The notes under the pieces were generated by a model. That model made no database searches. It was not told the DNA's origin and worked only from the letters and a program-made list of their open reading frames with translations. From contig OZ038467.1 of NCBI GenBank assembly GCA_964036295.1, positions 17,519,670 to 17,583,669 on the forward strand: a DNA stretch of 64,000 nt, written 5' to 3'. The position numbers and the translations under genes were made by a program. Numbering within the stretch: position 1 is the stretch's first letter; every line of letters starts with the position of its first letter. This stretch comes from Plumapathes pennacea (lineage: Eukaryota; Cnidaria; Anthozoa; Antipatharia; Myriopathidae). This document shows positions 34,539 to 46,410 of this stretch, one piece after another.

Positions 34539-35537
34539 ACATTGCTTTTATAAAATAACGAAGCTTTTATTACCTGAAAGAACTTTATATTGAAAATGAT
34601 CAAGTTCAAGATTCTCCCGAAAACCGTCAAAACGCACGCTCATCCAATCGGAAAGTCTGTTTCACGGCACTTCGCTCAAGTCAGTCCATGAATGAAAACG
34701 GAACACCACTCCCGTTCACTTGAAAAACTTGACAGGCTGCTAAATGAAGATGAATTTCGCAAGAAATGTGTTGGATATCAGTACCACTGTTTGTCAAGAA
34801 TTCAAAAGAACCGGCGAGAATGTTTTGAGCCGTCAGGTTTCAACTTTCAGGACAACGGTGTCACTCGACGTAAACATGTCTGCACAACAACACTATTCTG
34901 CTGAAGAAGGTAGTTTGTACATTTGTTTGCTTTACTTGAGCATTACTTGAACTCTGCCAGACGACAGTCAACTCCATTGAATTGACTCAACAGCTTTTGT
35001 GCCACCGAGCCGACAGCCGAGACAGACTCATTAGCGAAGACTGTTTGTGCCTTCATCACCATAAACCTACAATTATTCGTGTGAAACTCCCGTAATCTAA
35101 GCCATCTAGTTACTAGCTACGAGCCACAGGAGACGAAGGTATAAAGGTTAGAACTTTAGAGAATGTTCTTTGACTGTGTAATTGTTGGCTTTCTGTCTCA
35201 CGGTTTCCGAATTAAATTTCATGCAATATTCGGACAACTTTTCTTCACGCTGCTTCACTAATTGCACATGATTTGCACACGGCTTCACTATTTGCTCTAA
35301 TAGCCCACTGCAGTTTCTGTAACACATGAATCTTTGAAGTAGGGGACGACACGCAGTCTTTTTATTGCAGGATTCGTCATTTCCATGTCTTTGTACTTAT
35401 TTATAAAATGGTTTTTTAACCAATCAGAGCGCGCGTAGTATCATAGTTATTTTATAATAAACAGCATAAACGTATTGCAAAAATAGTAACTGCTGTGTTT
35501 TTATCGATAGTTCAAGAACAGTAAATCTGAAATGAAA
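34539..35537. other. No supported gene
   Basis: Overlapping frames at 34692-34950 share one region, and one ends near a GTAGTT string at 34910, but neither has a recognisable domain. A MITE-like string, AACCAATCAGAGCGCGCG, sits near 35419. Confidence 0.4.
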
Positions 35538-35661
35538 CTATTGGTCAGACTCAATTGATTGTTTGTTAAAAGAATTTATTATAAAAGACAGACTTTGTGT
35601 CATGGGTGAACTTTTTGAACTCATATATATACACAATAGACTACTTTTGGCGAGAAGATAT

Positions 35662-35939
35662 TCATGGGTAATATTGTCCAATGATGTTATTTGTTCCGAG
35701 TAGCAAACAGTTTCTAGGACAGGAAATGTCCAAGGAAAATTTACCTGTGCATGTTTCTGAAGCCAAAAGTAGTTTATTATCTTTATTAAATAGCCTCTCA
35801 AGCAGCAAAAAGTGTAGAATTTTGGTGCTTTCCTGAACTGCTTTTTCGACCAATGAATCGATGTCCTGATCAGTAATTGACGCAAATCGTTTTGTTCCGT
35901 AATGATTGTGTGACTCATTAAAAATAGTGTACTGCACAC
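35662..35939 (-). pseudogene. Possible DUF3504/ZMYM-type (Crypton-related) fragment
   Basis: The minus frame begins MQYTIFNESHNH and contains KRFASITDQDIDSLVEKA followed by VQESTK. This resembles the opening of the DUF3504/ZMYM-type domain, derived from Crypton tyrosine recombinases (a short helix ending in a STKK-like motif). After that the reading frame no longer resembles the family. It could be a first exon or a decayed fragment. An overlapping frame (35538-35939) is not supported. Low certainty. Confidence 0.3.
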
Positions 35940-36980
35940 TCCTTGTTACTGTAGCGACAGTTTGCCAGGCAGAGGTTATTTGCTGATAGCGGACAATATT
36001 CGGTCACGTGTCATGCTTCAACCAATCACGCACAAGAGGAAATATTGATTGGTCATAAATATAGACTTTTCCCTTTAATGCACTTTCCTGATGTGTATAC
36101 TTTGCACGTTTCCTGATGTATATGCTCAGTTAGATTTATTCTTGGCCTCGTCCTCTTCCACTCCATGTGCAGCTAGTTCTGCGAGCACATTGTCTAGATA
36201 GTTAGGATCTGGGTAGCCATGTCCTGAGTGATTGGAGTATGCGTCTGTCTTGTGGTGGATTTCATTCCATACCACTGTATCTTGTTGTCTGATGTGTTGG
36301 ATGTGCCAATAGTAAAAACCAGTCTCCTATCCCATGATATCCTTAGAAGCCGCAGAACCTGGTGTCACAAGCAAAATGGAACATAATGTCAGCCAGGGTT
36401 GATGATTCAGGGGAGGGGGAGGATTCCCGTATAAAAAGGACGGGGATGCTCGTCCTACCTACCCAAAATCACAGGTTTTGGTACCGCTTAGAGTGCTCAA
36501 CATCAAACACTGACAATTCTTATGAGATGTGGTACCGTTTAGTGGTCGGGTATCAGTCGAATTTTTTTAAGACAGCAAGGGATGAGGTGCTTCATGATAT
36601 CATTAAATTCTAATTGTCATGCTTTTAATGGTACCTTTTAGTGAAAAGGTCAAAATAGGATCCAGCCACCCCTCCCCCCCTCGTCCAACCAGGGGTTGAT
36701 TACTGAACCCAACTGCAAAGAAAAAGCTGAAATTGATATCATATATCGGACTATTTGAAAGGTGTTGTTGTGGTATATGTGGATGGGTATTTGTATATCC
36801 TGGATTTTTAAAATACACAAAAATGCACAGCTTGAAAGAAGTGTTTGTCTATGACCCAAATCACCACCCTGCTCATGATATATCAGATAATTTCTTCTAA
36901 ATCAGTATGAATTGTCTTGCATACAGGGCACTGCAAGCTGCCATCCTAAAAAATGTCAAAAATCACCACTTTACCATAAT
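35940..36980. other. No supported gene
   Basis: The frame 36362-36613 has no recognisable domain. Two GGTACCG-type strings near 36480 and 36531 suggest repeat sequence. Nothing else seen. Confidence 0.4.
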
Positions 36981-36982
36981 AG

Positions 36983-37024
36983 TACAGTGGAACCCCGTTA
37001 AGGTGTCACCCCCTTTCCCATCCC

Positions 37025-37055
<31 letters not shown>

Positions 37056-37056
37056 G
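36983..37056. repeat. pogo/mariner-like MITE end and poly-C run
   Basis: ACAGTGGAACCCCGTTAA near 36984 is the mirror of GGAGTTCCACTGT near 42631. It is followed by a run of about 22 C and then 9 A. The rest of this element is not seen at this end. Confidence 0.5.
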
Positions 37057-37069
37057 ATACTGGTCTTAA

Positions 37070-38270
37070 TCCCCGAAAGAAGTGAGGGAAATACTCTAAT
37101 GCAGTAATATTATACCGTCTACTTGTGTTATACCGCTTACTTGGAGACTCCAAGCCTGTCGCCATCTCAAAATTTAACGTTGTCTGTCAGTCAGTCAGTC
37201 AGTCAGTCAGTCTGGCGTACGACTTTAGGCGCGGTTACCCCGCTAATCAATAACAAAGGCCGGATCGATCACGTGTGCCCTATTGTTTTACTCGGAATAA
37301 TTGAGAAATTAGATTTGAACGAAGCATTTAGATTTGAACGAAGCAACAATATATCGTAGCTGCGTTCACGAAAATGGAAAACTTAACTGAAAAACTTGAA
37401 GCACAGCAGTCTCGCGAAGCTCGTCTTCAAATGAGAAGGGGAACAGGCACGAGCAAGGCGAAATCGTGAAACGAGTGAACAACGCCAAATTCGTCTCGAG
37501 AAAAGGCGACAATCCTGTTATGATCGACAGCATCATAAAAAGAATCGTGCCGAAGAAACGAATCCGCAAAGAAAACAGCGCATGAATGCCGATCGAAAGC
37601 AACATGAACAGAAACGGTTGACACAGACAACTCCGCAAAGAGAATCCAATCGCCAGCGAGTAGCTTCTCGACGTGGCAATGAACCGTAGTACCCGCAGGC
37701 TTCAAGCTCAAAATGAAGCCAACACTCGACGCCGACAACAGCATGCTGCAGTTTTAATATCAAAGAACGTCGCAGCCAAAAACAACAATATTTGCATAAC
37801 CGTGGGTGGGCAAATCCAGAAATTCCTCCATTCCACGAACAAGAATGGATGCGGGAAGAACTCACTGCCTTTCACAGCTTTGAGGAAAATATCCGACACT
37901 TACGCTGCAAGGTATGCAGAGAAACATGGACGATCACCAACCAAAGTGTGCCCGAGCTGAACTATACCTGCACCAGGTGCAAACGCGACAAAAAGACCTC
38001 GTGTCGATTGTTCTCAGCTGAAAACGACATGGATCCTGGAACAGTCCCTGCAGAACTACAGGACCTCACCGAAGTAGAGGAAATGCTGATCGCCAGAGCT
38101 TTCCCAATCATGTGTGTTCACCGGAAACACGGCGGCCAGCGTGGGTACAAAGGTCATGTCCTCAACTTGCCACAGGATGTTCAGGGATTTCTCAGCACTC
38201 TTCCAGCCAATGTGAGTGATCTGCCCGTTCTTATCATCAGGAAGCAAGGGGCAGGTAAGAATTGAAAACT
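37070..38270 (+). mobile_element. Helitron 5' part, copy 2, with DUF6570-type domain
   Basis: The TC terminus is at 37070 (TCCCCGAAAGAAGTGAGGG after an A). The leader contains a CAGT microsatellite. The coding region from about 37374 first reads STPR-type basic repeats (about 37430-37680), then, after a frame change, the block 37792-38265 with two Cys pairs (CKVC, then CTRC), ENDMDPGTVPAELQDLTEVE and INLPQDV-like NLPQDVQGFLSTLPANVSDL. This order is that of the N-terminal half of Helitron replicase/helicase proteins (zinc domain of DUF6570 type). The frame closes at a GGCAGGTAAGAAT donor-like string at 38255. No Rep or helicase domain follows. At least two frame changes. Confidence 0.75.
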
Positions 38271-39742
38271 ATTCTGTATGGCTTTTGTAGTTGTATTTAT
38301 ATTTTTGACCTCGCTGTGTATTGCTGGCCAAATTTGCACAATTATGCATTAATTGCAATTCGGCCATTCTTTGTCATTGTTTCTTTTCAATGAAGATCAG
38401 TTAAACAAAGAATGCATGGTGAATTTTTTTTAAAATTGAATTCCTGCTTATTCAGACCACTTTTTGTGTTTTTTTATTATTTGCTGCACTTTAATACACA
38501 AGGATCGAAGAGAACACAACACTGTATACACGTGTTTGTACTTTGATTTACAGTTGCAAAAGCTGTAGTTTGTGCTTTTTGGAATAGTTGCCAATTTTTA
38601 CTACAGTATACAGTGCCTAATTAATTTACAGTGATTTATGATCTATGCAGTGAAGTTTCTTTAGCTGTCCATATGATGATGTGCATTTGTTTTTATGCCA
38701 TGTGCACTTGATATTACCAAAACATTTATAGCAGTGTTTTGAGGAAAGAATTGGCCTCTATTATCAGGACAGCAAGTACTTATCTACAGTGCGCCAGTTC
38801 CTTTGCAGCATCCTTCCAAGATTTATGTCAATTGTGCATGAATAGTACAGGTTAGCTATGAAAGTGCATTGTATTGTGTACATCATGTGAATTATCTTAT
38901 TAATCCACTTAAAACTTGGTGCCTTTTCTTATTTTTGTGGAGCAAAGAAAGAGGTTCCTTGGCTAAACTTACACTTCGGTCCAAGTGGAAGTTCAATTTC
39001 TATGTTGTTTATAGGTAAGTACTGTATAATAAATTTGCAACAATATGTATCAAAGACAAAAACCTGAGCATGTGTTTTCATCTTCAAAGATCATGCTAAA
39101 GGAAATGTTAAAGTGAAAGAATCATGCTGAGAAGCCAACTCCTGTGCTGTTAAGGGATCCTCATATACCAAGTCACTGACATCATGAAAGTGTAAGATTG
39201 TCAGGAGCCAAAAATGAACTCAATGCTGATGTGTACAACCCGATTGTCTGGCCCAACAAGAATGCCGAAGGAAAATGTTCTCAAAAACATTGGCCTGTAT
39301 GTTCTGTTGAGTACGCCACAAAAAGAAATTCGGTATATCTGTATGTTTTCTTAAAATTTGGAATGGTACTGTACTGTGCTCGAGTGGATGACATGCTCAG
39401 AGCCAAGTATTTTCTATGTGTACTTTTTTGACACAAGGTTTTGTTATTTACTTATTTGTTAGAGGGTTGTTTGCTTTTTATGAAGGAAAACTTCAGTACA
39501 GTTATGTAATATAAGTGGCAATAACATGTGAGTATATAAGGCCAGCACCAAGGTAGACAGTATTCAATGTTGTAACAACAAGTTTAAACCCTTTCACACC
39601 TAAGCGTGATCAAATTCAATGTTCTCTTTCAGTTGAAAGTGTACTGTATTGTACAGTATAGACAATATATAGCTTTTTGTACCTTTTTGGTTAAGTGAAT
39701 ACTGACTAAACTGTCACTTCTCACTACATAATTTATTTTATA
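38271..39742. other. No supported gene
   Basis: AT-rich with scattered TACAGTA strings. The frame 39198-39431 has no recognisable domain. If the Helitron reading frame is spliced at 38255, its next exon is not evident here. Confidence 0.4.
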
Positions 39743-39790
39743 CTAGAAATACGATAATCGCAGATATCCCCTCGCTCAGTAGTGGGTTTT
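39743..39790 (+). repeat. MITE end shared with 12328
   Basis: TACTAGAAATACGATAAT followed by CGCAGATA repeats the left end of the insertion in the Polinton. Similarity fades after about 30 bases. Confidence 0.5.
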
Positions 39791-41354
39791 CGGAAAGCGG
39801 GATTCTTGCTTATTTTCCGTTCGGAGATTATTTAAATTTTTTTGCAAACCACGGCTGTGTAGCGACGTCACCAGTCGGCCGTTAAAAAAAATCTTTGTCA
39901 CACGAAGTCTGGTTTAGTTCAGACAACGTGCACAGTCTGCAATTTTTCGTAGACACTAGCTGAACTTCAAAATTCGCTGAGAAAACATTTACACGCAACT
40001 ATAGAATACTCCCGAGGCTTGAAAGCCAAGCAAAGTCGATCTTGGACACCGAAGTTTTTATGAATTTCAAGAAAAGCCGCGATTTCTCCAGCCAATGCTT
40101 TATCCTAACCACATACGTGTGTTTGTTTGTTTTTTTTTGTGTGTGTGTGTGTGTGTGTGTGCCAAATTTAGAACCGTCAAAGCGAGTCGCTTGTTTACAC
40201 GCTTTCGAAGTCTCGGAATCGTGTGAATTTTGGCAGGGATTCAATTTTCAACACAACAACTTTTCAAACTGCGTTTGACGATTTTAAAATCTTTGACAGA
40301 AAAAAGAAATCAAGTCACTAAATAATACAAAGTGCGATTGTGTTGAGCGAGTATCTTACGGGGGTCCCGCTAGTAGACACATTGTTTAATTTGGAAAGCA
40401 GTGGCCGGATATTTTCTACTTTAATAGCCTTCAAAAAGCAAAAGCATTTTAACCCGGTTACATTTTATCCTTGAATACAGTGTGCCAACAAACGCGGCGA
40501 CAAAACTTCACAGCATGTGTCAGACTGTCAATGAAATTATGCAAACATGTCAGGAATCGGATGACACAATCTTGCACGAAGGCACTCTGAAATAGCTTTG
40601 AAAACCAGGGAAAAGATCACAGTATAATCCTAATTGGCCTTCATCACAGTTACCGGGGCATCAAACGACAAAATATACGGCAATTGTTGAAATACCAATG
40701 ATAACACGACCGTCGTTTAACAAAAGTGTATTTAACGTTAATTGAATTAAAGTTTCAAAACTCACCGCTTCCTGAAAGCCATAGCTTTAGCTCTTTTCCA
40801 GCAAAGGAAACAAAACCCAAAACACTATTGTTTACGTCTTCAATGATTTCAAAATACACTGTATAGAGCAGTCCTCATACAGTACGAAAATTCCACTTTC
40901 CATTGTATTGTGTTGTCATCTTGTCAAACTTGGATTCTGAAAACTGCATTCCTGTTATTGCGAAAGGTGAAATTTGCCACAGTGATTGTTCGATTTCCAC
41001 CGACTGTATTTTGCTATTCCTTTCTGAAGAAGTGTCTGCGTTTTAACACAATACTGGCGTCTAGGATTGTGTTCAGGTCGACCAGTTGGGCCTTAAAGAA
41101 TCCGCTTTACGTCTAGTAAAGCTTGCCTCCCATGCACTGGCAAAATATCCGGGCAATTTACAGCCGTCCGTCGAACTGCTTGGCCTTGTACCTGCATCTT
41201 GTTGTACAAAATCACTTCAGTTCGTACTCTATCGCATGTCTCCAAGAAAATGGCGGTTTACAGTTAAGCTGCCGATGTAACCTCGCCTGCTGTGATCGCT
41301 CGACGCGGAGGGCCTTGGGACGAGGTCGTATGGCACAAACACACGAACATTAGA
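39791..41354. other. No supported gene; GT microsatellite
   Basis: A T run and GT microsatellite lie at about 40129-40162. Frames at 40042-40278, 40910-41116 and 41086-41353 show no domain. Confidence 0.4.
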
Positions 41355-41444
41355 TTTCGAGATGGCGACACGCTTGGAGTCTCCGATAAGGCGATAATAC
41401 TACTGCATTAGCGTCGTAAATATTTCCCTCACTTCGTTCGGGGA
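41355..41444 (-). mobile_element. Helitron 5' fragment, copy 3 (short)
   Basis: Minus-strand start at 41444 (TCCCCGAACGAAGTGAGGG after an A). It runs through GGAGACTCCAAGCGTGTCGCC to about 41355, where similarity to copies 1 and 2 stops. Only about 90 bases remain. Confidence 0.7.
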
Positions 41445-42159
41445 TAATGTATTTTGAAAAAGCTGAGAGATTCTGCATTTAGGCTTGGGAGTGAAAGGGT
41501 TGTTTACCTGTATTAAGTTTATGATAGCTATTATTCCCTTATCCTCCAAGGGATTGTGCTCCTGCATGCTCTTGGTTGGAGAGTACGTTCCTACGTTTTC
41601 CTACAAGGCTTTGGGTTTTCGTACCAGGCAGGAGCACTTGATGAAGTTTATTGATTCTTGGTGGTGGTTGTCATTGATCTTGGGGGAACCTATTGTGCAA
41701 TCAGTGACGTCATATATAATATATTTTTTACTTAATCTCCCTTAATTTTTAACTAATCAGAACGAAACCAACGGCATATGAAAGAGTTGATGGGGGTCTA
41801 CAAAAGCGCATCTCACAATTTTGAAAGTTTGCTTCAAACTTTTTTTATGATTTTTTAATGTAATCTGTGAAAATTTCTCACATGGTTAAAATTGAAAAAA
41901 TCATAAAAAGTTTTGAATCAAAATAAAGAAAACAGAGACACACTTTTTTAGAGTTCCATGAGTCCTTTCAAATGCCCTTTCAATTCAGTCAAAAATATGA
42001 AAAACCTGTGGCAACAATGATTGCGCAATATTTAACGTTTGCCATATTTGGTATTAACGAAAGACATTATTAGAAACAGGTAGACAATTTAATAAAACAG
42101 TTACATATATAGCATGCATGCATGTATGTTTAGTCAATTGATGCCATTTAATTAAAATT
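41445..42159. other. No supported gene
   Basis: AT-rich. The frame 41485-41745 has no recognisable domain. GCATGCATGCATG near 42113 is a small simple repeat. Confidence 0.4.
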
Positions 42160-42646
42160 CTGCTATAAAGTGGTCGTTTAGGGGGGTGATACCTTAATGC
42201 AACCACCAATGAGCCAAAAAATACTGATTGTATCAACGGGGTGGTCATTTTAATGGGTAGGGTCAAGTTTTGTAGCTGGCCTCTCTCAAATGACGTCATA
42301 ACAGTTATGATGAAATTTCATTTTCCTATTGACTGTTTGTGAGCATCTGGAACACTACGTGGAATTTACTGCAACAGAACTAAGAGTTTTTAAAACAGGA
42401 ACAAAATGCTACAAGTTTCTTGTATTTAAACAAGGCTCTGGAGCTCTCCATTTTGTTTGGTTGTATTAATGGGGTGAATTTAGAAAGGGGAAAGCCCATT
42501 AAGATTTCAAAAAGTAGTCGTTGGTAGCGTTAACGGGGTTTTCTGATGAGAAAATGACTGGGTGTTTGGTCGGGACAAAAACGTGATTGTAATAACAAGG
42601 TGGTCATTAATGGGGTGGTCGTAAGGCGGAGTTCCACTGTACCCAT
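42160..42646. repeat. pogo/mariner-like MITE with GGGGTGGTC sub-repeats
   Basis: Several diverged units of TTAAYGGGGTGGTCG type (42170, 42235, 42460, 42530, 42600) end at GGAGTTCCACTGT (about 42631-42643). The matching end in the other orientation is at 36984. Confidence 0.5.
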
Positions 42647-42696
42647 AAACTTATGTTGGGACTCAATTTAACGTTTGTGTACTGTCCAAATGTACT

Positions 42697-42806
42697 TTAC
42701 CCTGGTGCCAGAGATTTCTCTCGGAAACTCCGAGTTGCACGGTCGCGTAGGCCCGGGGATGAAACCACGGGCGGAGGAGAGATGACCCCTCTGGCACCCA
42801 GGGTAA
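42697..42806. mobile_element. MITE, 110 bp
   Basis: Terminal inverted repeats TTACCCTGGTGCCAGAG (42697-42713) and CTCTGGCACCCAGGGTAA (42789-42806). They match except for one or two bases. The interior is GC-rich. A similar single end lies at about 19828. Confidence 0.8.
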
Positions 42807-42959
42807 TAATAACTGTAATTATTATATTGTTATAATTATTGTACTTATTCTAGTTTCTGTTTATTGCTTTAAAATACTACTGATCAGGGAAGGACAAAGG
42901 TGCATGTGCAGACAGTAGTTTGTAGAATCACAACGCTAATGAAGTAGTATCGCATCATT

Positions 42960-43380
42960 CAGAGACTCCAAGCGTGTAGCCATCTCGAAACTTAATGTTC
43001 ATCTGTCAGTCAGTCAGTATGTCGTACGACCTCGTCCCCAGTTCCTATTGCTGCTCAACCAATAACAAAGGCCGGATCGATCACGTGTGGCCCTGTAGTT
43101 TTACTCGAAACAAGAGAAGTTAGATACAGCATATCGTAGGTGTGTTTACGAAAGTGGAAAACTCGAAAACTTGAAACACAACAGCCTCGCGAAGTTCGTC
43201 TTCAAAAGAAAAGGGAACAGGCACGGGCAAGGCAAAACCGTGAAACGATCGAACAGCGCCAAATACGTCTAAAGAAAAGACGACAAACGGAACGGAAGCT
43301 TGCCGAAGAAACGGCTCCGCAATAGGAACAGCGCTTGAAAGCAAATCGGGAGCTTCAGACGCCGTTTTGTGTTAAACTCA
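42960..43380 (+). mobile_element. Helitron 5' fragment, copy 4
   Basis: It resembles copy 2 from GAGACTCCAAGCGTG through the CAGTCAGTCAG stretch and GGCCGGATCGATCACGTG to the coding start. A 61-residue frame (43140-43325) reads QARARQNRETIEQRQIRLKK and an STPR-like unit. After a stop it continues EQRLKANRELQ. Its TC terminus is missing. Decayed. Confidence 0.65.
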
Positions 43381-43639
43381 GATACTTATTTAGACAGGAC
43401 AAGCAACCAAGGTTAGTCAGTGGAAATTGAACAATCACCGTGACAAATATATTCTATCCCGCTTGTAATTCGTTCACTTCAAGAATGTATTAAGATATGT
43501 ATGCTGATCATTTTCCCTCGAAGTATTGTTTTAATACGATTCTGTCGCCAGTTTCGGCTACTGTATTCGCTCAAAGCAATCGGAACTTCGAGTCTTGAAT
43601 GATTTAGTCTAATGTCTTATTTTTCTGTAATCTGACACG
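43381..43639. other. No gene seen
   Basis: Sequence between the Helitron piece and the inverted repeat copy. Nothing recognised. Confidence 0.4.
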
Positions 43640-43945
43640 CGGTGATTGCAGAGAGAATCGTTCACAAGCCCTTAGAAGTATGACTAGGTCTTAAGCCCGT
43701 GTATAATTATAAGTAAACCATTCAAGTTTTGTTTTGATTCTGGGAGAAATTATGCTGTTTTGAGCGGGTTCACATACAAAACAATTCGAGCCTATCAAAT
43801 ATGCATGTCTGAGTCTGGTGCATGCAGTCCAGAGTAAAAACAAATCGCACAGGAAGCCTATTTAATTGTACTGCCTATGAAATCAAAATTGGAAAATCAG
43901 TGTTCCTTTTTTCCTGTACATCGACGGCCGACCAACATTAAAATT
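43640..43945 (-). repeat. Inverted copy of the repeat at 12950-13265
   Basis: Reverse complement of the right part of the MITE within the Polinton. Shared strings include AAGCCCTTAGAAGTATGACT, TGCATGCAGTCCAGAGTAAA and CAGGAAGCCTATTTAATTG. Similarity is roughly 85-90% by eye. Confidence 0.75.
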
Positions 43946-45549
43946 TTAAGTATTAAGAAGCAGTCTCTGTAAAAACCACCTGCCGATTTTCGGGTCAAAA
44001 ATGGATTTTGCTAATTTTCTCCCTACAAGTCAACATTGTCATGCAACTTATAAAAGTGAAACCCTTTCGTCTGAATTATTTCTCTGGCTTCCGAAATTGA
44101 ACGAAATGACCTTGACCCCGCGTCAGCCGTTTGGCGCCTGTTGAAATTCTGAAAATTAGGCAAGTTCGACAAATCGCTTCGTCGAAAGTATAAGATCCCG
44201 AACTTTAAACTTTTAATTATATGGAAGTTTTGTGTCTTTTCTTTATACAGTATAGTTAAAAATCTCCTCTCCTTTAATATTCGCGAAATGCGAGACCGAA
44301 TGGTTGACCTACCCAAGGCTGCGTTTTACAAGGACCACTTCTGACCATTTTCAGAATGGATTTAGCAAAAAGTGGGAAACTTTATTCCAAAGCAAGGCAC
44401 ATCAAATTAAAGTTTAAGGTTCCATCTACAACTTTCTGTAAGAAAACCTTTTGGTGGATTTTTTCAAAGTAAATGAAATACTTCTTGACATTGTAAACAG
44501 TGATTTATCGTCAATATGGCCCCTATTCTAAGTGATGTTTATTGTTCAAACATGCCATCTTGATGTGGTTTTTACAGTATTCACCCACTTTTACAACTGT
44601 CAAGGGACAATTCGGAAGTTTATTATAAAGAATAATATTTCGGCTATCCTGGAGCGAACTTGTATTTGCAAAACGGAAGAGCTCAAAATTGACCTTCGGA
44701 CTTAGGTTTACAGTAGCCTTTAGGAGCATAGTTCATAAATGAGGTCAGCGAAGCATTTGCGTGTGCAGCACAAACCACAGGAAAGGCATAACGCCAGGTT
44801 CGCTACGAACGTGCCTGTCGGTAAGCTTTACCTGCACGATATGAGCAAGCTGCCAAGTGTTTGCACGGCATCGTGATGCACAGACACCTTCGGAGTCTTT
44901 GTAGTCACCTATACCGCGGAAATTCTATCCACCCTTTTCCGTTCTGATCTCATCGTGGTTTTGCTATCTAATTTAGTTGTTTACCCAAAAGGAAGTTTGT
45001 AACCGCTGTACGTGCTCCCTGAGCATACTTATGATCATTGATAAGTTCATTGCATTTGCTTTCATGGCTTTCAATATGGCTTTTGAGGCTGAACGGACCG
45101 ACCCAAGCCAAAACCGCTCAATGGAATTTAGTGTGGGTCTACCGCAGCCGACGTATGCGTTTGTAAGTAAGATGAGCGGTCCATAAAATAATCCACAGAG
45201 CCAACTAAGGCAAGCAACTTGCTGTCTTCAAAATGGCGAAACTGCTCGCCCTCCAAGTCACTTGATCACAACGTCATCACAAATCACATGATAATATGAA
45301 CCAATCACCGCATGAAGATTTGTAACCCAGAAAAATAAAAATAAAAAAAAAATCGCTCCATTTTAAAGCTTGTGGCGTCACAAGCAATAAGCCTCTGATC
45401 CGGCCGTATGTCGAAGCAAAATAAATCAAAAGAGTATTGTTTAAATTCAAACCAAAGTTCTTCATATGTTTAAGTGACCCCGGTTTGGGTGCCAGTCTGG
45501 GTCCGATTGCCAACCCTGGTCAACCCGTTTACAGTCAATCTTCTGTAAC
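43946..45549. other. No supported gene
   Basis: A 13-base inverted pair CTGTAAAAACCAC (43967) and GTGGTTTTTACAG (44565) could mark a 600-bp element, but this is short. Frames at 44023-44316, 44523-44729 and 44977-45186 have no recognisable domains. Confidence 0.35.
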
Positions 45550-45731
45550 GCCTGGTCCTCACTAGCGCATAAGCATAAACATAAGCACAAGCATAAGCAT
45601 AAGAATAAGAAAGAGACAGTGGCGACATAAGCATAAGCATCAGGATCAAACGCTTCCGTTCCTTATGCTTATGTCGCCACTGTCGCTCTCTTGTGCTTAT
45701 GCTTATGCTTATGCGCTAGTGAGGACCAGGC
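45550..45731. mobile_element. Foldback MITE with ATAAGC repeats, 182 bp
   Basis: Perfect ends GCCTGGTCCTCACTAGCGCA (45550) and TGCGCTAGTGAGGACCAGGC (to 45731). Inner arms are built from ATAAGC/GCTTAT hexamers, and a second paired block is TGGCGACATAAGCATAAGC with GCTTATGTCGCCA. The whole unit folds on itself. Confidence 0.85.
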
Positions 45732-46069
45732 TTTAGCAATGAACAAAGCTTTCTTCAAACGCTTACAGAAGGTTGTGACTTAAGGTGACTTATCTAGCAC
45801 CCAACAGGGGCCATGTAAGCATGGCCTAAGATTATGTTTGTATAGAGAAAAGTCGCCCTTGAGTTTCCGTTGACGCTTTTACTACTCATAAATTTCTCTA
45901 TACTCGCACAATGAACCGTTTGCATGTGTTCTCCACGCGTCACCCTGCCCCCGACACAAGTTGTGGTTTTACGTGTAAAGCGACTTCGTTAGATTTCCAA
46001 ATCTCCAATCAATCGGTGATTGATAACTAACTGATGACAGTCGAGGAATCACAACTATCGTCGAAGTTC
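45732..46069. other. No gene seen
   Basis: Nothing recognised on either strand. Confidence 0.4.
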
Positions 46070-46410
46070 GGATTCCCTTTTATTAGGGTCTTGGCAGGAA
46101 TGAACAGTTCTGACTTCGATGTTGAGGCAGAAATATATGCAACAGCTTCTGTAGTGTCTGCACCTTCTGTCCCTTTCTCAGTCTTAGTTTGGATAAATTT
46201 ATGATGTAAACCGTTGTCTCTCAACTCTGAGATTGACTTTGTGTCTAACTGGCTATGCTCCACAAAATACTTATTTGGAAGCACTGTAATACTGGTTTGA
46301 AAAAATACTTTTTAGATGCTTCTCAATTCTTATTCATGAATCTTGATCAGTGAATATGTACTTTGTCAAGCAAACTTCGAAGCTACAAGATCTAGTTTTT
46401 AACAACCGTA
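46070..46410 (+). repeat. Duplicated block, first copy
   Basis: Aligns with 47795-48130: GAAGTTCGGATTCCC, TTTTATTAGGGTCTTGGCAG, AGCTTCTGTAGTGTCTGCAC and TAAACCGTT occur in the same order with small indels. Frames differ between copies, so no conserved protein is supported. Confidence 0.65.

Noticed and set aside
37366-37865. Minus-strand frames opposite the Helitron coding region
   Set aside because: Shadows; the plus strand has the STPR and zinc-domain order.
43967-44577. 13-base inverted pair suggesting a 600-bp element
   Set aside because: Too short and unsupported by inner similarity or a second copy.
45550-45731. CRISPR-like array from the ATAAGC repeats
   Set aside because: Units are hexamers without spacers in a eukaryotic foldback element.
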